DNA from: Bacteriovoracaceae bacterium UBA1511
GTDB lineage: Bacteria > Bdellovibrionota > Bacteriovoracia > Bacteriovoracales > Bacteriovoracaceae
Assembly (NCBI GenBank): GCA_002323535.1
Contig: DCQT01000053.1
Span: forward strand, 10,716-39,128
Direction of reading: 5' to 3'
DNA length: 28,413 nt
In this document: piece after piece, positions 14,425-23,135 of the stretch
How positions within the stretch are numbered: the first letter of the stretch is position 1
Layout of the letters: every line of letters begins with the position of its first letter
Notes under the pieces: generated by a model
The model's database searches: none
What the model saw: the letters and a program-made list of their open reading frames with translations, nothing else
Told to the model about the DNA's origin: nothing
Translations under genes and position numbers: made by a program

Positions 14425-16089
14425 CTAGTCTCTTTTTAATTTTCTATGAGACATTTTATTGGGGTCAACAGCTGAGTCACCTAACCTCTTTCTTTTATCC
14501 TCTTCATAGTCAGAAAAGTTGCCATCAAACCAAACCACTTCCTTTGGTTCAAAAGAAAGAATGTGAGTCGCGATTCGATCTAAAAAGTACCTATCGTGGG
14601 AGATCACTACAGCACAGCCAGGATAATCAATCAGTGCATTTTCAAGAGCACGAAGTGTATTAACATCCAGGTCGTTGGTCGGTTCATCTAGAAGTAAGAC
14701 ATTTCCACCCTCTTTCAGCATATTTGCTAAATGAACTCTATTTCTCTCCCCTCCGGATAGCTGGGTAACAACTTTTTTCTGATCTTCACCTGAAAAATTG
14801 AATCTCGCTATATAGGCTCTAGCATTTACTTCTTTGCCTCCAACTTCTAGCATTTCAGTGCCACCTGACACCACTTGATAAATGGTCTTAGACGGATCCA
14901 TTTCTCTGCTCTGATCCACATAAGCTAACTGTACGGTATCACCAATCGTTATTTCACCAGCATCTGGTTTTTCTTGTCCCGTTATCATTCTAAATAAGGT
15001 TGATTTCCCGACACCGTTAGGGCCTATAACTCCTACAATTCCACCAGGAGGTAACTTGAAACTCAAACCTTCATAGAGAGTCTTATCACCAAATGACTTA
15101 CTCAAATTGCTTGCATTAATGACAACATCTCCAAGTCTTTGACCTGCAGGGATAAAGATTTCATTAGTCTCTACTCTTTTTTCTTTGGAGTCTTTTAGCC
15201 TTTCCTCATAGTTTTTAATTCTCGCTTTACTTTTTGCTTGCCTCGCTTTTGGATTTGATCTTATCCACTCAAGCTCTTCCTTCATTGATTTTTGCTTTTT
15301 AGATTCTTTCTTTTCCTCAATCTCTAATCTTTTTGCTTTTGCCTCAAGCCAAGAAGTGTAATTACCTTGGAACGGAATTCCTTGTCCCCGATCAAGCTCT
15401 AGAATCCAACCTGCGACATTATCCAAAAAGTACCTATCATGCGTAACAGCAATAACTGTTCCTTTATATTGCTGAAGGTGTCTTTCTAGCCACCAGACCG
15501 TTTCTGCATCTAGATGGTTTGTCGGTTCGTCTAGTAGTAAAATATCAGGTTCACTTAGAAGTAGCCTACACAGTGCGACTCTTCTCTTTTCACCACCAGA
15601 TAAAACACCGACCTTTTGATCTGAGGGAGGACAATTAAGTGCGGTCATTGCCAGGTCCAATCTGGAATCAAGGTTCCAACCATCACACGCATCAAGCTTA
15701 TCTTGAACCTTTGCCTGCTTGGCCAATAACTCATCAAAGTCTTCAGCTGTCTCAAACTGCGCATTTATTTCTTCAAATTGGGCAAGAAGGTCAACAACTT
15801 CCTGCACTCCCTCTTGTACAACTTCTCTAACGGTTTTTTCTGGGTCTAAACCAGGTTCCTGCTCTAAATATCCAATTGAGTATCCTTTGGAGAGAGTTGT
15901 CTCTCCGAGGTGATCATCATCTAATCCAGCAAGGATTTTAAGTAAGGTTGATTTACCTGCACCATTTAAACCCAATACGCCAATTTTTGCACCGTAGTAG
16001 TATCCGAGACTAATATCTTTAAGAACATGCTTTTGATTGTAGACTTTACCAACGCCAGACATTGAGTAAATGATTTGCTTATCGTTCAT
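14425..16089 (-). CDS. ettA: Energy-dependent translational throttle protein (ABC-F ATPase)
   Basis: EttA is a soluble ABC-F protein that binds the ribosomal E site and gates early elongation according to the ATP/ADP ratio. The 554-residue protein has two ABC domains: Walker A GLNGAGKST (40-48) with LSGGE and LLLDEPTNHLD in the first, and GPNGVGKST with LSGGERNRV and LLLDEPTNDLD in the second. Between them is the charged P-site interaction linker (WLEAKAKRLEIEEKKESKK and NPKARQAKSKARI). Length and N-terminus match EttA better than Uup or YbiT. A GAGG site lies nine bases before the ATG. It has its own promoter and terminator, so it is an independent unit sitting between two parts of the pilus machinery. 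Confidence 0.95.
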   Translation of the reverse strand: MNDKQIIYSMSGVGKVYNQKHVLKDISLGYYYGAKIGVLGLNGAGKSTLLKILAGLDDDHLGETTLSKGYSIGYLEQEPGLDPEKTVREVVQEGVQEVVDLLAQFEEINAQFETAEDFDELLAKQAKVQDKLDACDGWNLDSRLDLAMTALNCPPSDQKVGVLSGGEKRRVALCRLLLSEPDILLLDEPTNHLDAETVWWLERHLQQYKGTVIAVTHDRYFLDNVAGWILELDRGQGIPFQGNYTSWLEAKAKRLEIEEKKESKKQKSMKEELEWIRSNPKARQAKSKARIKNYEERLKDSKEKRVETNEIFIPAGQRLGDVVINASNLSKSFGDKTLYEGLSFKLPPGGIVGVIGPNGVGKSTLFRMITGQEKPDAGEITIGDTVQLAYVDQSREMDPSKTIYQVVSGGTEMLEVGGKEVNARAYIARFNFSGEDQKKVVTQLSGGERNRVHLANMLKEGGNVLLLDEPTNDLDVNTLRALENALIDYPGCAVVISHDRYFLDRIATHILSFEPKEVVWFDGNFSDYEEDKRKRLGDSAVDPNKMSHRKLKRD

Positions 16090-16125
16090 TGAAGGACCTC
16101 ATTATAGTAGTTAAAAAATTAAACG

Positions 16126-16154
16126 AATCTACCTCGGTTGTTTTAGCTTTTCAA
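16126..16154 (-). promoter_or_regulatory. Predicted sigma-70-type promoter of ettA
   Basis: Minus-strand TTGAAA (16154-16149) and TAGATT (16131-16126) are 17 bases apart, 5/6 and 4/6 matches. The leader would be about 30 bases and include the GAGG ribosome site. A TATAAT nearer the gene (16102-16097 region) would start transcription after that site and is less likely. Confidence 0.5.
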
Positions 16155-16177
16155 GAATCATAAATGATGTAACAGGC

Positions 16178-17056
16178 TCAAAAGGGTGCCAAAAGTCGAC
16201 TCATTAATTTCGAAGAAAATATATAAAAATACGGGATTAAGAAAAATAAAATTAGAAATAATAGCTTTACTGCCTCATTATTTTTTTTAAATGATGACAA
16301 GGCCAGCTTGAATTCATATTTCAGCTGGTTCGATATATGGGAAATACCAATACGTGGGTCTCGCCCCCTGTCATTCCAATCTCTTAAAGCTCGTAGAAGC
16401 TGCACCCTTTGCCTTGGGAAAGGTCTCCATGCTGACTCAAATTCCTGAAAGCCCATTCTAGTTGATATTTCGTTAGAACTAACTCCAACTCCTGCTAATA
16501 CAATGAATTGATTTAAATTAGAGAATGCAGAAATGAAGACTTTAATTTTTCGATCTAATATAAAAGAAAAAAGGGTCCGAAAAGCCAAACCTCCAGAAAG
16601 CATAAATAAATTAAGGAAGAGAGTTTCAAAATAACGAGCTTTAGTCTCTAGAAAGTAATCAAATGACAAGGACATCGCATTTATTACTCCAGCCATAAGC
16701 ACCATTTGAAAAAGACTCTCCCCGAATACCTGACGTAATTTTGACCTTGTCTCTATTTCTTCTTCCAAAAACGTGGATAGTTCCAGTAGCGAACCTCTGA
16801 TGTCCTCTCCATACTCACTTTTAAGCATCATTAGCCTATTGATTGTCTCCTGATATGCGGTACTATTTTGATTGGATAGATCTTCATTAAACACAATTTT
16901 TGTTTGCAATTCCCTACACTTAAGTAATTCTTTCCCCCAATATAGCTCATTCAGTTGCGTTTTAAGTATTTGAGCTAACTTACTGATTTTTTCCTCGTGA
17001 CTAAATGCGTATAATAAGAGAAACCAGACTATAAAAATAAGCAGTTTTACGAGCAC
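16178..17056 (-). CDS. Four-helix membrane protein with GspF/TadB-like topology, candidate pilus platform
   Basis: From a GTG at 17056 (GGAGA seven bases upstream; a TTG at 17080 is the longer option) the protein has 292 residues. Predicted helices lie at about 3-18, 114-132, 145-166 and 263-282, enclosing two soluble stretches of about 95 residues each, the two-domain layout of T2SSF (GspF/PilC) platforms plus an N-terminal helix. The first soluble part ends GEDIRGSLLELSTFLEEEIETRSKLR-like, close to the 'G..L...L..la..lr.R..lr.k' pattern of TadB; the second has VLAGVGVSS and a WNDRGRDP turn. Tad systems need TadB and TadC, absent beside the ATPase; this protein could supply both roles. Resemblance is by eye and weak, so it may be an unrelated membrane protein. 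Confidence 0.45.
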   Translation of the reverse strand: MLVKLLIFIVWFLLLYAFSHEEKISKLAQILKTQLNELYWGKELLKCRELQTKIVFNEDLSNQNSTAYQETINRLMMLKSEYGEDIRGSLLELSTFLEEEIETRSKLRQVFGESLFQMVLMAGVINAMSLSFDYFLETKARYFETLFLNLFMLSGGLAFRTLFSFILDRKIKVFISAFSNLNQFIVLAGVGVSSNEISTRMGFQEFESAWRPFPRQRVQLLRALRDWNDRGRDPRIGISHISNQLKYEFKLALSSFKKNNEAVKLLFLILFFLIPYFYIFSSKLMSRLLAPF

Positions 17057-17068
17057 AAAAGGTCTCCA

Positions 17069-17323
17069 ATGGAAAAACAAGAAAACTCAGAAAGCCTAAT
17101 AAACGACCTCCACACCAAAACTCTAAATTCATCTGAATTAGAAATAAAAATCGAACAACTTCAATCCTTTATGCAAAACTTTGACCCTTACGCCCAGATA
17201 AGTTCAAAAGATCGAGATTTCCTCACCTCTATGAATATTTATGACCTAGACGACCCATTTAAAGTTACAAATCAATTGATATCTTGCATTGAAGATCTAA
17301 TTGAAAGAAAACAAAAGAACTAA
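17069..17323 (+). CDS. Small acidic cytoplasmic protein, unknown function
   Basis: An 84-residue protein with no signal or membrane helix and no recognised family. It is acidic and probably helical, with an ESLINDLHTKTL start and an ELEIKIEQLQSFMQNF segment suited to helix packing. AAAAGG lies seven bases before the ATG. Its start is 12 bases from that of the divergent membrane protein, and their ribosome sites share the same bases. It ends 35 bases before the methyltransferase gene. Coding status rests on the ribosome site and spacing. Confidence 0.55.
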   Translation: MEKQENSESLINDLHTKTLNSSELEIKIEQLQSFMQNFDPYAQISSKDRDFLTSMNIYDLDDPFKVTNQLISCIEDLIERKQKN

Positions 17324-17358
17324 ATTTCAAAAGTTCATATTTGAAAAAGAAATAGAAA

Positions 17359-18612
17359 ATGAGAAACAATAGACACACCACCAAAACAACCTTCTATGAG
17401 ATTCACCCTCAATCTATTAAGCATCTTGGCCTCGGTCACCCTTGGATAACTAAAGATTCATACACTGATAAATTTCCCCAAAAACCAGGCCTTATCGCAA
17501 CAGCATCTAAAGATAAAAAGAGCTCCTGGATTTTTATAGGTGACCCCGAACACAAATCAGTAAAGGCCAGGTACTGGAGTGAGTACTCTAATGCGCGCTT
17601 TAAAAAACATAATTTTTGGAATGAGTTTGAAAACCGTCTTGATAGTGCCGTAACCTTTAGGGAGGAGCTAAGATTATTAGAAGAAAGAGAAAACTTCTTT
17701 CTTGTTTTTGGAGAAGCAGACCAAATCCCAGGTTTATTCATTCAAAGACTCGGAGAAGTCATCTTAGTCCAAAGTTATTGTAACTTTTGGGACGCAAGCT
17801 CAAAAATCTTATTTTCTATTATAAAAAAGTTTTTCACCGAAAAGTACCCAACTCAAATTTTTAAATATTTTTTTCAATCGAGGAATAAAAAACAAAAGAT
17901 AATCATTCAAGAATATGACTACAAGAATGACTTTGTCATTCATAATAAAAACCTTGATATTGAATGCTCTGAATTTGGCCTTAAATACAACTTAAACTTG
18001 GGGCGTTCTTACGACATTGGTATTTACACTGACATGAGTTCAATCAGAAAAAAAATAGGTGATTTGTTAAAACCAGGACATTCACTTTTAAACCTTTTTA
18101 GTTACACCGGAGCTTTTTCAATATTTGGACTAAAAAAGGGGTTAGAAAATGTTCACTCAGTTGACTTAAGTCAAAAGTATTTAGACATTCTTCAAAACAA
18201 TATACTTATCAATGATTTACCTAAAGATGCTCATCAAAGTTTTTGCTCTAGTGTAGACGATTTTTTAAAGACTGCGACAAAAGAAAAGAAAAAATATGAC
18301 CATATCGTTTGTGACCCCCCTAGCAGCAGTACTGACGGAAAGAAAACAACTAATGCACTAAAGAACTACGAGAAGCTTCTCCCAGAGTTATCTAAAGTTT
18401 TAAATACACATGGCCATTTATATTTATTCCTAAATACACATAAAGTGACATGGAAAAAATTTGAAAATGAAATATCAAAAACAATTAAAACACTCGGTCT
18501 AGAAAGAGTAAGAAGACTCTCTCCAACTGAGGACTTCAAAAAGTTACCAGGATTCATCGAGGGAGATTACCTAAAAGGATTACTTCTAAAAAAAATAATT
18601 AAAAGTACATGA
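17359..18612 (+). CDS. Class I SAM-dependent rRNA methyltransferase, RlmI-like
   Basis: The 417-residue protein has the three-part structure of the RlmI family, 23S rRNA cytosine-C5 methyltransferases: a PUA-type N-terminal domain (about 10-80, with LGLGHPWI), a middle beta domain (about 110-200), and a Rossmann methyltransferase domain. SAM motif I is LLNLFSYTGAFS (243-254), with VDLSQK (268-273) at the ribose-binding acidic position and DPPSSS (319-324) as motif IV; the family usually has DPP followed by a small/aromatic pair. Whether it modifies C1962 as RlmI does cannot be told from sequence. It is followed after 10 bases by the TauE/SafE permease, so they probably share a transcript. Confidence 0.85.
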   Translation: MRNNRHTTKTTFYEIHPQSIKHLGLGHPWITKDSYTDKFPQKPGLIATASKDKKSSWIFIGDPEHKSVKARYWSEYSNARFKKHNFWNEFENRLDSAVTFREELRLLEERENFFLVFGEADQIPGLFIQRLGEVILVQSYCNFWDASSKILFSIIKKFFTEKYPTQIFKYFFQSRNKKQKIIIQEYDYKNDFVIHNKNLDIECSEFGLKYNLNLGRSYDIGIYTDMSSIRKKIGDLLKPGHSLLNLFSYTGAFSIFGLKKGLENVHSVDLSQKYLDILQNNILINDLPKDAHQSFCSSVDDFLKTATKEKKKYDHIVCDPPSSSTDGKKTTNALKNYEKLLPELSKVLNTHGHLYLFLNTHKVTWKKFENEISKTIKTLGLERVRRLSPTEDFKKLPGFIEGDYLKGLLLKKIIKST

Positions 18613-18622
18613 GGAATTTAAA

Positions 18623-19336
18623 ATGAACTTGCTCCTTTTATGTGTTGTCGCAATTCTCTCCAGTATAATTTCAGGTGTAATTGGATTGGCGGGAGGGACT
18701 ATACTAATAAGCTTCATGACTTTTTTCTTGCCAGTCCAATCTATTGTTCCAATTCACGGTTGCATTCAATTAGCGAGTAACAGTTCAAGAGCATTTTTTT
18801 TAAAACAAAATGTTAACAAAAAAATTATTTCTTATTTTTTTCCAGGACTTTTTTTAGGATCTATTGCCTCCAGATTTATTTTAAAACTTATCACCTCACC
18901 TGATACTTTTTACTACTTTTTAGTGGTTATTATTTTTCTTGCTGTATTTCGGCCTAAGAAGCTTCGCTTTAAAACACCCCTGCCACTTTTCATTTTAGTT
19001 GGCTTTGTAACAGGGAGTATCTCCCCTCTAACTGGCGCTGTTGGACCTTTCCTAGCTCCTTTTATGCTAGGAGCAGAACTTGAAAAAAAAGAACTTGTTG
19101 CAACAAAAGCTGTAATGCAAACATTTACCCATTCATTGAAGGTAATAGTTTTCATTAGCCTAGGATTTGAATTTCTAGAGAATTTACCGCTGATACTAGC
19201 TGCCAGTACCTGTACAATATTAGGCAGTAAAATAGGAACGACTGCCTTAGGTAAACTCTCAGATCAACGGTTTAATATTTTGTTTAAATTATTTCTTTTA
19301 GGAGCTGCGGCCAGATTAATTTATAAAACAATCTAG
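18623..19336 (+). CDS. TauE/SafE family membrane permease
   Basis: A polytopic inner-membrane protein of 237 residues with about seven or eight hydrophobic helices. The opening GVIGLAGGTILISFM (about 18-32) and the mid-protein GFVTGSISPLTGAVGPFLAPFML repeat are the two family half-signatures. Members export sulfite, sulfoacetate or other small organic anions; the substrate here is unknown because no sulfur gene is nearby. GAGGA lies seven bases before the ATG, close behind the methyltransferase stop. It converges on the acidic secreted protein gene with 18 bases between. Confidence 0.9.
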   Translation: MNLLLLCVVAILSSIISGVIGLAGGTILISFMTFFLPVQSIVPIHGCIQLASNSSRAFFLKQNVNKKIISYFFPGLFLGSIASRFILKLITSPDTFYYFLVVIIFLAVFRPKKLRFKTPLPLFILVGFVTGSISPLTGAVGPFLAPFMLGAELEKKELVATKAVMQTFTHSLKVIVFISLGFEFLENLPLILAASTCTILGSKIGTTALGKLSDQRFNILFKLFLLGAAARLIYKTI

Positions 19337-19354
19337 TCACAGAAAAAGTAATTA

Positions 19355-20719
19355 TTATTCTCCATCAAGATCGTCACTCTCATCCTCAGAGATCTCTTCA
19401 TCTTCAGTGCTATCCTCTGTGCTTTTAAGCTCATCTGATTCTTCCTCTGCCTCACTATTGCTCTCATCTTCTACTCTATTAATTTCGCCGTCATGACTAC
19501 CTTCCTCAGATTCGACTACATCTCCTTGAATCATTTCAGGTCTATAGTCAACGTCTTCATCCGGTGGAGAGGTTTCGGAATAGTATCTCTCAATCAAAGT
19601 TTCATTTGTTATTAGATTTCCTTCCGTATCGTAAATCTCTCCGTTTTCGCCCTCTGAAAAATGCTGTACATCAATCTCCTCGAGTTGCTCTCTTAGTTGG
19701 GCATAAACACCTTTAGGCTCTTTCTTATCTAATCCCTCTGTTTCATACCTTTTTTCTAGCGATTTAATTAAATCCATTTGTCGCTTAATCTCATCTGCCG
19801 CGTAATCATCCCCACTTCTTGTCACATTTTCTGCATCTTCACTTTCACTCTCATCTTGATCTCCACCTTGATCTTCTTCTTGAGTTTGCTCCTGTTGAGT
19901 ATTTCCCTCACTTTCTTCAGAACTAGACCCTTCCTCTTCTGTCGTATCTTCTGAATCCGTACCAGATGTTAGACTTACAGTTTTTGGCACACAGTAATCA
20001 AGCACTCTATTTCCTTCGGCATCTCTTTTATACCTTCTCACTAGACATTCTTGTCCTCCAAGAATTTCTAGAAACTCAGTACCAGGGATTATATGCCTTG
20101 TTCTTTTAGCTGCTCTTTCGGCATGAAAAAATTTAAAAAGTCTTGATAATAACTCATCATTTTTTACTTGAGTTCCATCTGGAAAGTATGCGATTCCATC
20201 ACGCTCATTAAGTTTAAACTCACTTAGGTTTGAACATCTGCATTTTGATAAATCCTCATCCCCATTAAGACGAGTTAGTGACGAGACCAATTGTTTACCA
20301 AGCACACTTTTAACTTTTTTTATGACTTCTTTTTTAAATTTCTTGAAAACAAATTTTTGTTTTTTCTCATCACACCAGTTATCGCCGAGGTCTCTCATCG
20401 AGAACGAAAACCTATCACCGCTCACCTCACTAGATCCTCTTTTGCCGAGTCTAATTTCTGGAAAGTAACCAAGGTCACTTATTTGCTCAAAGACCGTTCT
20501 TTTTGACTTTGGGAAGGAAATTTTTGATACCTTTCCTGTGATGAATTCTTCAAAGCATTGTCTATTCTTAGGTGCATCACCAACTTCAATAGCTTTTTGA
20601 AAGCTGTGTCCAGAGGGAAGGTTTATAATTACACCACCAACAGATGTTAATGTTTCCCCTGCAAATAAGTTAAAATTCAACAAAGTAAATAAAATTAGTT
20701 TTTTTAATAGTTTTTCCAT
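19355..20719 (-). CDS. Secreted protein with very acidic, low-complexity C-terminal half
   Basis: I do not recognise a family. The ATG at 20719 follows GGGAGA and starts a signal peptide (MEKLLKKLILFTLL, ending FAGE), giving 454 residues; an upstream in-frame start at 20764 would hide the signal. The first 225 or so residues look folded, with paired cysteines (KCRC, about 158-161) and others. From about 255 on it is dominated by Glu, Asp and Ser (runs such as TEEEGSSSEESEG and DELKSTEDSTEDEE), likely disordered and perhaps calcium-binding or charged spacer. A moderately structured segment (about 310-380) interrupts it. It converges with the TauE/SafE gene and is not in an operon. The acidic tail has no sorting motif I can identify. 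Confidence 0.75.
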   Translation of the reverse strand: MEKLLKKLILFTLLNFNLFAGETLTSVGGVIINLPSGHSFQKAIEVGDAPKNRQCFEEFITGKVSKISFPKSKRTVFEQISDLGYFPEIRLGKRGSSEVSGDRFSFSMRDLGDNWCDEKKQKFVFKKFKKEVIKKVKSVLGKQLVSSLTRLNGDEDLSKCRCSNLSEFKLNERDGIAYFPDGTQVKNDELLSRLFKFFHAERAAKRTRHIIPGTEFLEILGGQECLVRRYKRDAEGNRVLDYCVPKTVSLTSGTDSEDTTEEEGSSSEESEGNTQQEQTQEEDQGGDQDESESEDAENVTRSGDDYAADEIKRQMDLIKSLEKRYETEGLDKKEPKGVYAQLREQLEEIDVQHFSEGENGEIYDTEGNLITNETLIERYYSETSPPDEDVDYRPEMIQGDVVESEEGSHDGEINRVEDESNSEAEEESDELKSTEDSTEDEEISEDESDDLDGE

Positions 20720-20814
20720 TAGAGTTTCTCCCAAAACCGAATCCCACAATTTACTTGCAAACAAAAAACCAATAACTATTTGTAAAATCAGTCACCTAAA
20801 GCAGGAAAAACGAC

Positions 20815-20844
20815 AAAAAAAAGCCAGTGAAAATCACTGGCCTT
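20815..20844 (-). terminator. Intrinsic terminator of the nuoBCDI operon
   Basis: Minus-strand GCCAGTGA (20841-20834) pairs perfectly with TCACTGGC (20830-20823) around three bases, followed by eight T (20822-20815). It lies about 30 bases after the nuoI stop and closes the operon. Confidence 0.85.
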
Positions 20845-20869
20845 CTATAAAATAAATTTTATTAACTCG

Positions 20870-21376
20870 CTATTTAACTATTCTTGTTCTCCAAGCTCGC
20901 ACATCTTCGGCCAGATAATCATATTTCATTTCATCAAGCGTGAACTGTGAAAACTCGTAATCGGTTGTATGAGTTAAGCACTCCGTCGGACACACTGTTG
21001 TACAAAGACCACAGTAACAACAAAGGGCCGTATCAATTGTGTATTGAGTAAGGTCAAGTCGAATTGGATTACCTGATGTTGTCTTTAACTTCGGCGCATC
21101 CTTATCTCTTTTAACTGCAGCAATGTAGATACAATCTACCGGACAAGCAGTCGCACATTGCATACAAGAAATACAATTTTCAACGTCATTGTATAGTCTT
21201 GATCTTGAGTTCTCTGGGAGAACTTCCTTAACCTCTGGGTACTCAACTGTTACTGGCTTAACTCCGTAAACATACTTAATAGTAATCGCCATACCTTTTA
21301 CGGTAGAAACAATCGCTTCTTTGATATTTCTGAAGTAACCCTTAAATGTTAGTGGTTGTTCTGTTACTGCGCTCAT
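20870..21376 (-). CDS. nuoI: NADH-quinone oxidoreductase subunit I (two 4Fe-4S clusters)
   Basis: NuoI is the ferredoxin-like subunit of complex I that carries clusters N6a and N6b to NuoB. The 168-residue protein has both motifs complete: C68-C71-C74-C78-P and C119-C122-C125-C129-P, with the extra C82 and C133 also seen. An N-terminal amphipathic helix (about 10-35) fits membrane-surface attachment. It overlaps the nuoD stop by four bases (ATGA) and is the last gene before a strong terminator. In most genomes nuoH lies between nuoD and nuoI with the membrane subunits following; here these genes are absent at this site. Confidence 0.95.
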   Translation of the reverse strand: MSAVTEQPLTFKGYFRNIKEAIVSTVKGMAITIKYVYGVKPVTVEYPEVKEVLPENSRSRLYNDVENCISCMQCATACPVDCIYIAAVKRDKDAPKLKTTSGNPIRLDLTQYTIDTALCCYCGLCTTVCPTECLTHTTDYEFSQFTLDEMKYDYLAEDVRAWRTRIVK

Positions 21377-22509
21377 CGATCTACCTCTCCTAAAACGATA
21401 TCGATACTACCAATTGTTGCAACAAAGTCGGCAATCATTTGCCCAGGCGCTAGCTCTGGCAACATTGAAACGTGAGTAAAGCAAGATGACTTAACTTTTA
21501 CTCTGTACGGGGTTTTTCCGCCGTCAGAAATTAAATGATATCCAAGTTCGCCTCTTGGACACTCTGTTCTAAGATAAATTTCACCTTTTGGTACTTTAAC
21601 AATCTTAGAGACTTTACCCATAATAGGACCTTCCTCAATACCATCTAAACATTGACGAAGAATTTTTATACTTTCATGCATTTCCAACATTCTAACATAG
21701 TAGCGATCCCAACAATCACCTAGCTGGCCTTTCAGGCCTTCACCAGTGATAACGTCGAAATCAAATTTGTCATAAATCCCATAAGGACGCTTCTTTCGAA
21801 GATCCCAATCAACACCTGAGCCACGAAGGACAGGACCTGTTGCGCCATAATCATAGGCCATCTCTTTTGAAACAACACCTACGTTTGCCGTTCTTCCAAT
21901 AAAGATTTTATTTTCACCAACAAGTGTGTGGTACTTTTTAATATTTTCTTCTAATTCATCAAGATAGCCTTCAATTCTTTTAAGCTGAGAATCTGAAATG
22001 TCATTCCAAACCCCACCAAGCCAAACGTAATTATAAAGAAGTCTCGCACCACTTATCTCTTCAAAGATTCGAAGAATAAACTCTCTGTCTTGGAATGCAT
22101 AGAGAAATGGAGAGAATGCCCCTAAGTCAATAGCGTAAACACCAAAGAACATTAAGTGAGAAGCAAGTCTTTGAAGTTCTGCAACAATAGTTCTAATGTA
22201 CTGAGCTCTTTCAGGGACTTCAGTTCCAAGCATTTTCTCAACAGTTAAAACATAGCCCATCTCTGCGTTCATCGCCGCAAGGTAGTCCATTCTATCTGTA
22301 AACGGAATCACACCTCTGTAGTCTAGATGCTCACAATGCTTTTCCATACATCTATGAAGATAACCAAGGTAAGGCGTTGCTTCAGCGACAATCTCAGAAT
22401 CAGTTTTGATTTCTACTCTCAAAACCCCGTGAGTCGCTGGATGCTGAGGACCCATATTGATGGTCAAAAGATCCGTTTTTAAGTTTTCTTGTTTAAAAAT
22501 AGTCGACAT
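21373..22509 (-). CDS. nuoD: NADH-quinone oxidoreductase subunit D (49 kDa subunit)
   Basis: NuoD forms the quinone site of complex I together with NuoB. The 378-residue protein has the diagnostic NMGPQHPATHGVLR segment (18-31), whose histidines face the quinone head, and ends DIVLGEVDR like other NuoD/NuoCD proteins. ECPRGELGYHL (about 314-324) and GSGVDWDLRK (about 231-240) are further family blocks. Length is slightly short of 400 but all main regions are present. It is a separate gene from nuoC (no nuoCD fusion), 23 bases downstream of it. Confidence 0.96.
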   Translation of the reverse strand: MSTIFKQENLKTDLLTINMGPQHPATHGVLRVEIKTDSEIVAEATPYLGYLHRCMEKHCEHLDYRGVIPFTDRMDYLAAMNAEMGYVLTVEKMLGTEVPERAQYIRTIVAELQRLASHLMFFGVYAIDLGAFSPFLYAFQDREFILRIFEEISGARLLYNYVWLGGVWNDISDSQLKRIEGYLDELEENIKKYHTLVGENKIFIGRTANVGVVSKEMAYDYGATGPVLRGSGVDWDLRKKRPYGIYDKFDFDVITGEGLKGQLGDCWDRYYVRMLEMHESIKILRQCLDGIEEGPIMGKVSKIVKVPKGEIYLRTECPRGELGYHLISDGGKTPYRVKVKSSCFTHVSMLPELAPGQMIADFVATIGSIDIVLGEVDR

Positions 22510-22532
22510 GAATATTTCTCTTTTATTTAGTT

Positions 22533-23135
22533 TTAGTTGTTTAGTTCTTCTGACTCTTCTGGTGCATCAACTGAGTAGTTTTTAACACTCGTCGTTGCGC
22601 CTTTAATATGTGCGTGTTTCGCGCCAAACTCTCTTTCCCCTATGTTCATTTTATGAACTGGGTTAATTGTCATATCTTTATATGACTCAGCTGGAACATA
22701 ATCTTTTCTTAGTGGAAACCCTTCCCAGTCCTCGGGGCAAAGAATTCTTCTATGATCTGGATGCCCGTCAAAATTAACACCAAGCATGTCATAAGTTTCT
22801 CTTTCTTGAAAATTAGCAGCACTCCATATAGAAACGACAGAGGCAACAGTAAGGTCGCCTTCTCTATCAAGTGCTGTTTTTAAAATAAGTTCAGTATTTT
22901 TTGTATATGAAGCAAGAATGTAGCTTACTTCAATCTTATTCTCATCAGGATAATCACAACCTGTGATAACTTGAAGAACATTATATTCATACTCTCCATC
23001 TCTAAGGAGCTTACAAACGTCGTAAACTTTTGCAGATGAAATTGAGATCGAGGAATCCCCCACCTCTGCAATATTTGCGACTGCGTTGGCATCAGTTACT
23101 TGGGAGTTAATATAGCTGGCTAATTCATTATGCAT
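22533..23135 (-). CDS. nuoC: NADH-quinone oxidoreductase subunit C (30 kDa subunit)
   Basis: NuoC is the peripheral-arm scaffold subunit that docks on NuoD. The 200-residue protein has the family signature in its middle: SIWSAANFQERETYDMLGV (about 105-123), FDGHPDHRRIL and DWEGFPLRKDYV. The last 50 residues are a less conserved tail. It overlaps nuoB by eight bases, with its ATG reading GCATAATG across the nuoB stop, so coupling is likely. The gene is a stand-alone nuoC rather than a nuoCD fusion. Confidence 0.95.
   Translation of the reverse strand: MHNELASYINSQVTDANAVANIAEVGDSSISISSAKVYDVCKLLRDGEYEYNVLQVITGCDYPDENKIEVSYILASYTKNTELILKTALDREGDLTVASVVSIWSAANFQERETYDMLGVNFDGHPDHRRILCPEDWEGFPLRKDYVPAESYKDMTINPVHKMNIGEREFGAKHAHIKGATTSVKNYSVDAPEESEELNN

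Noticed and set aside
17325..17346. Inverted repeat TTTCAAA-8-TTTGAAA before the methyltransferase gene
   Set aside because: AT-only stem apart from one pair and no T tract on either strand, so not a credible terminator.
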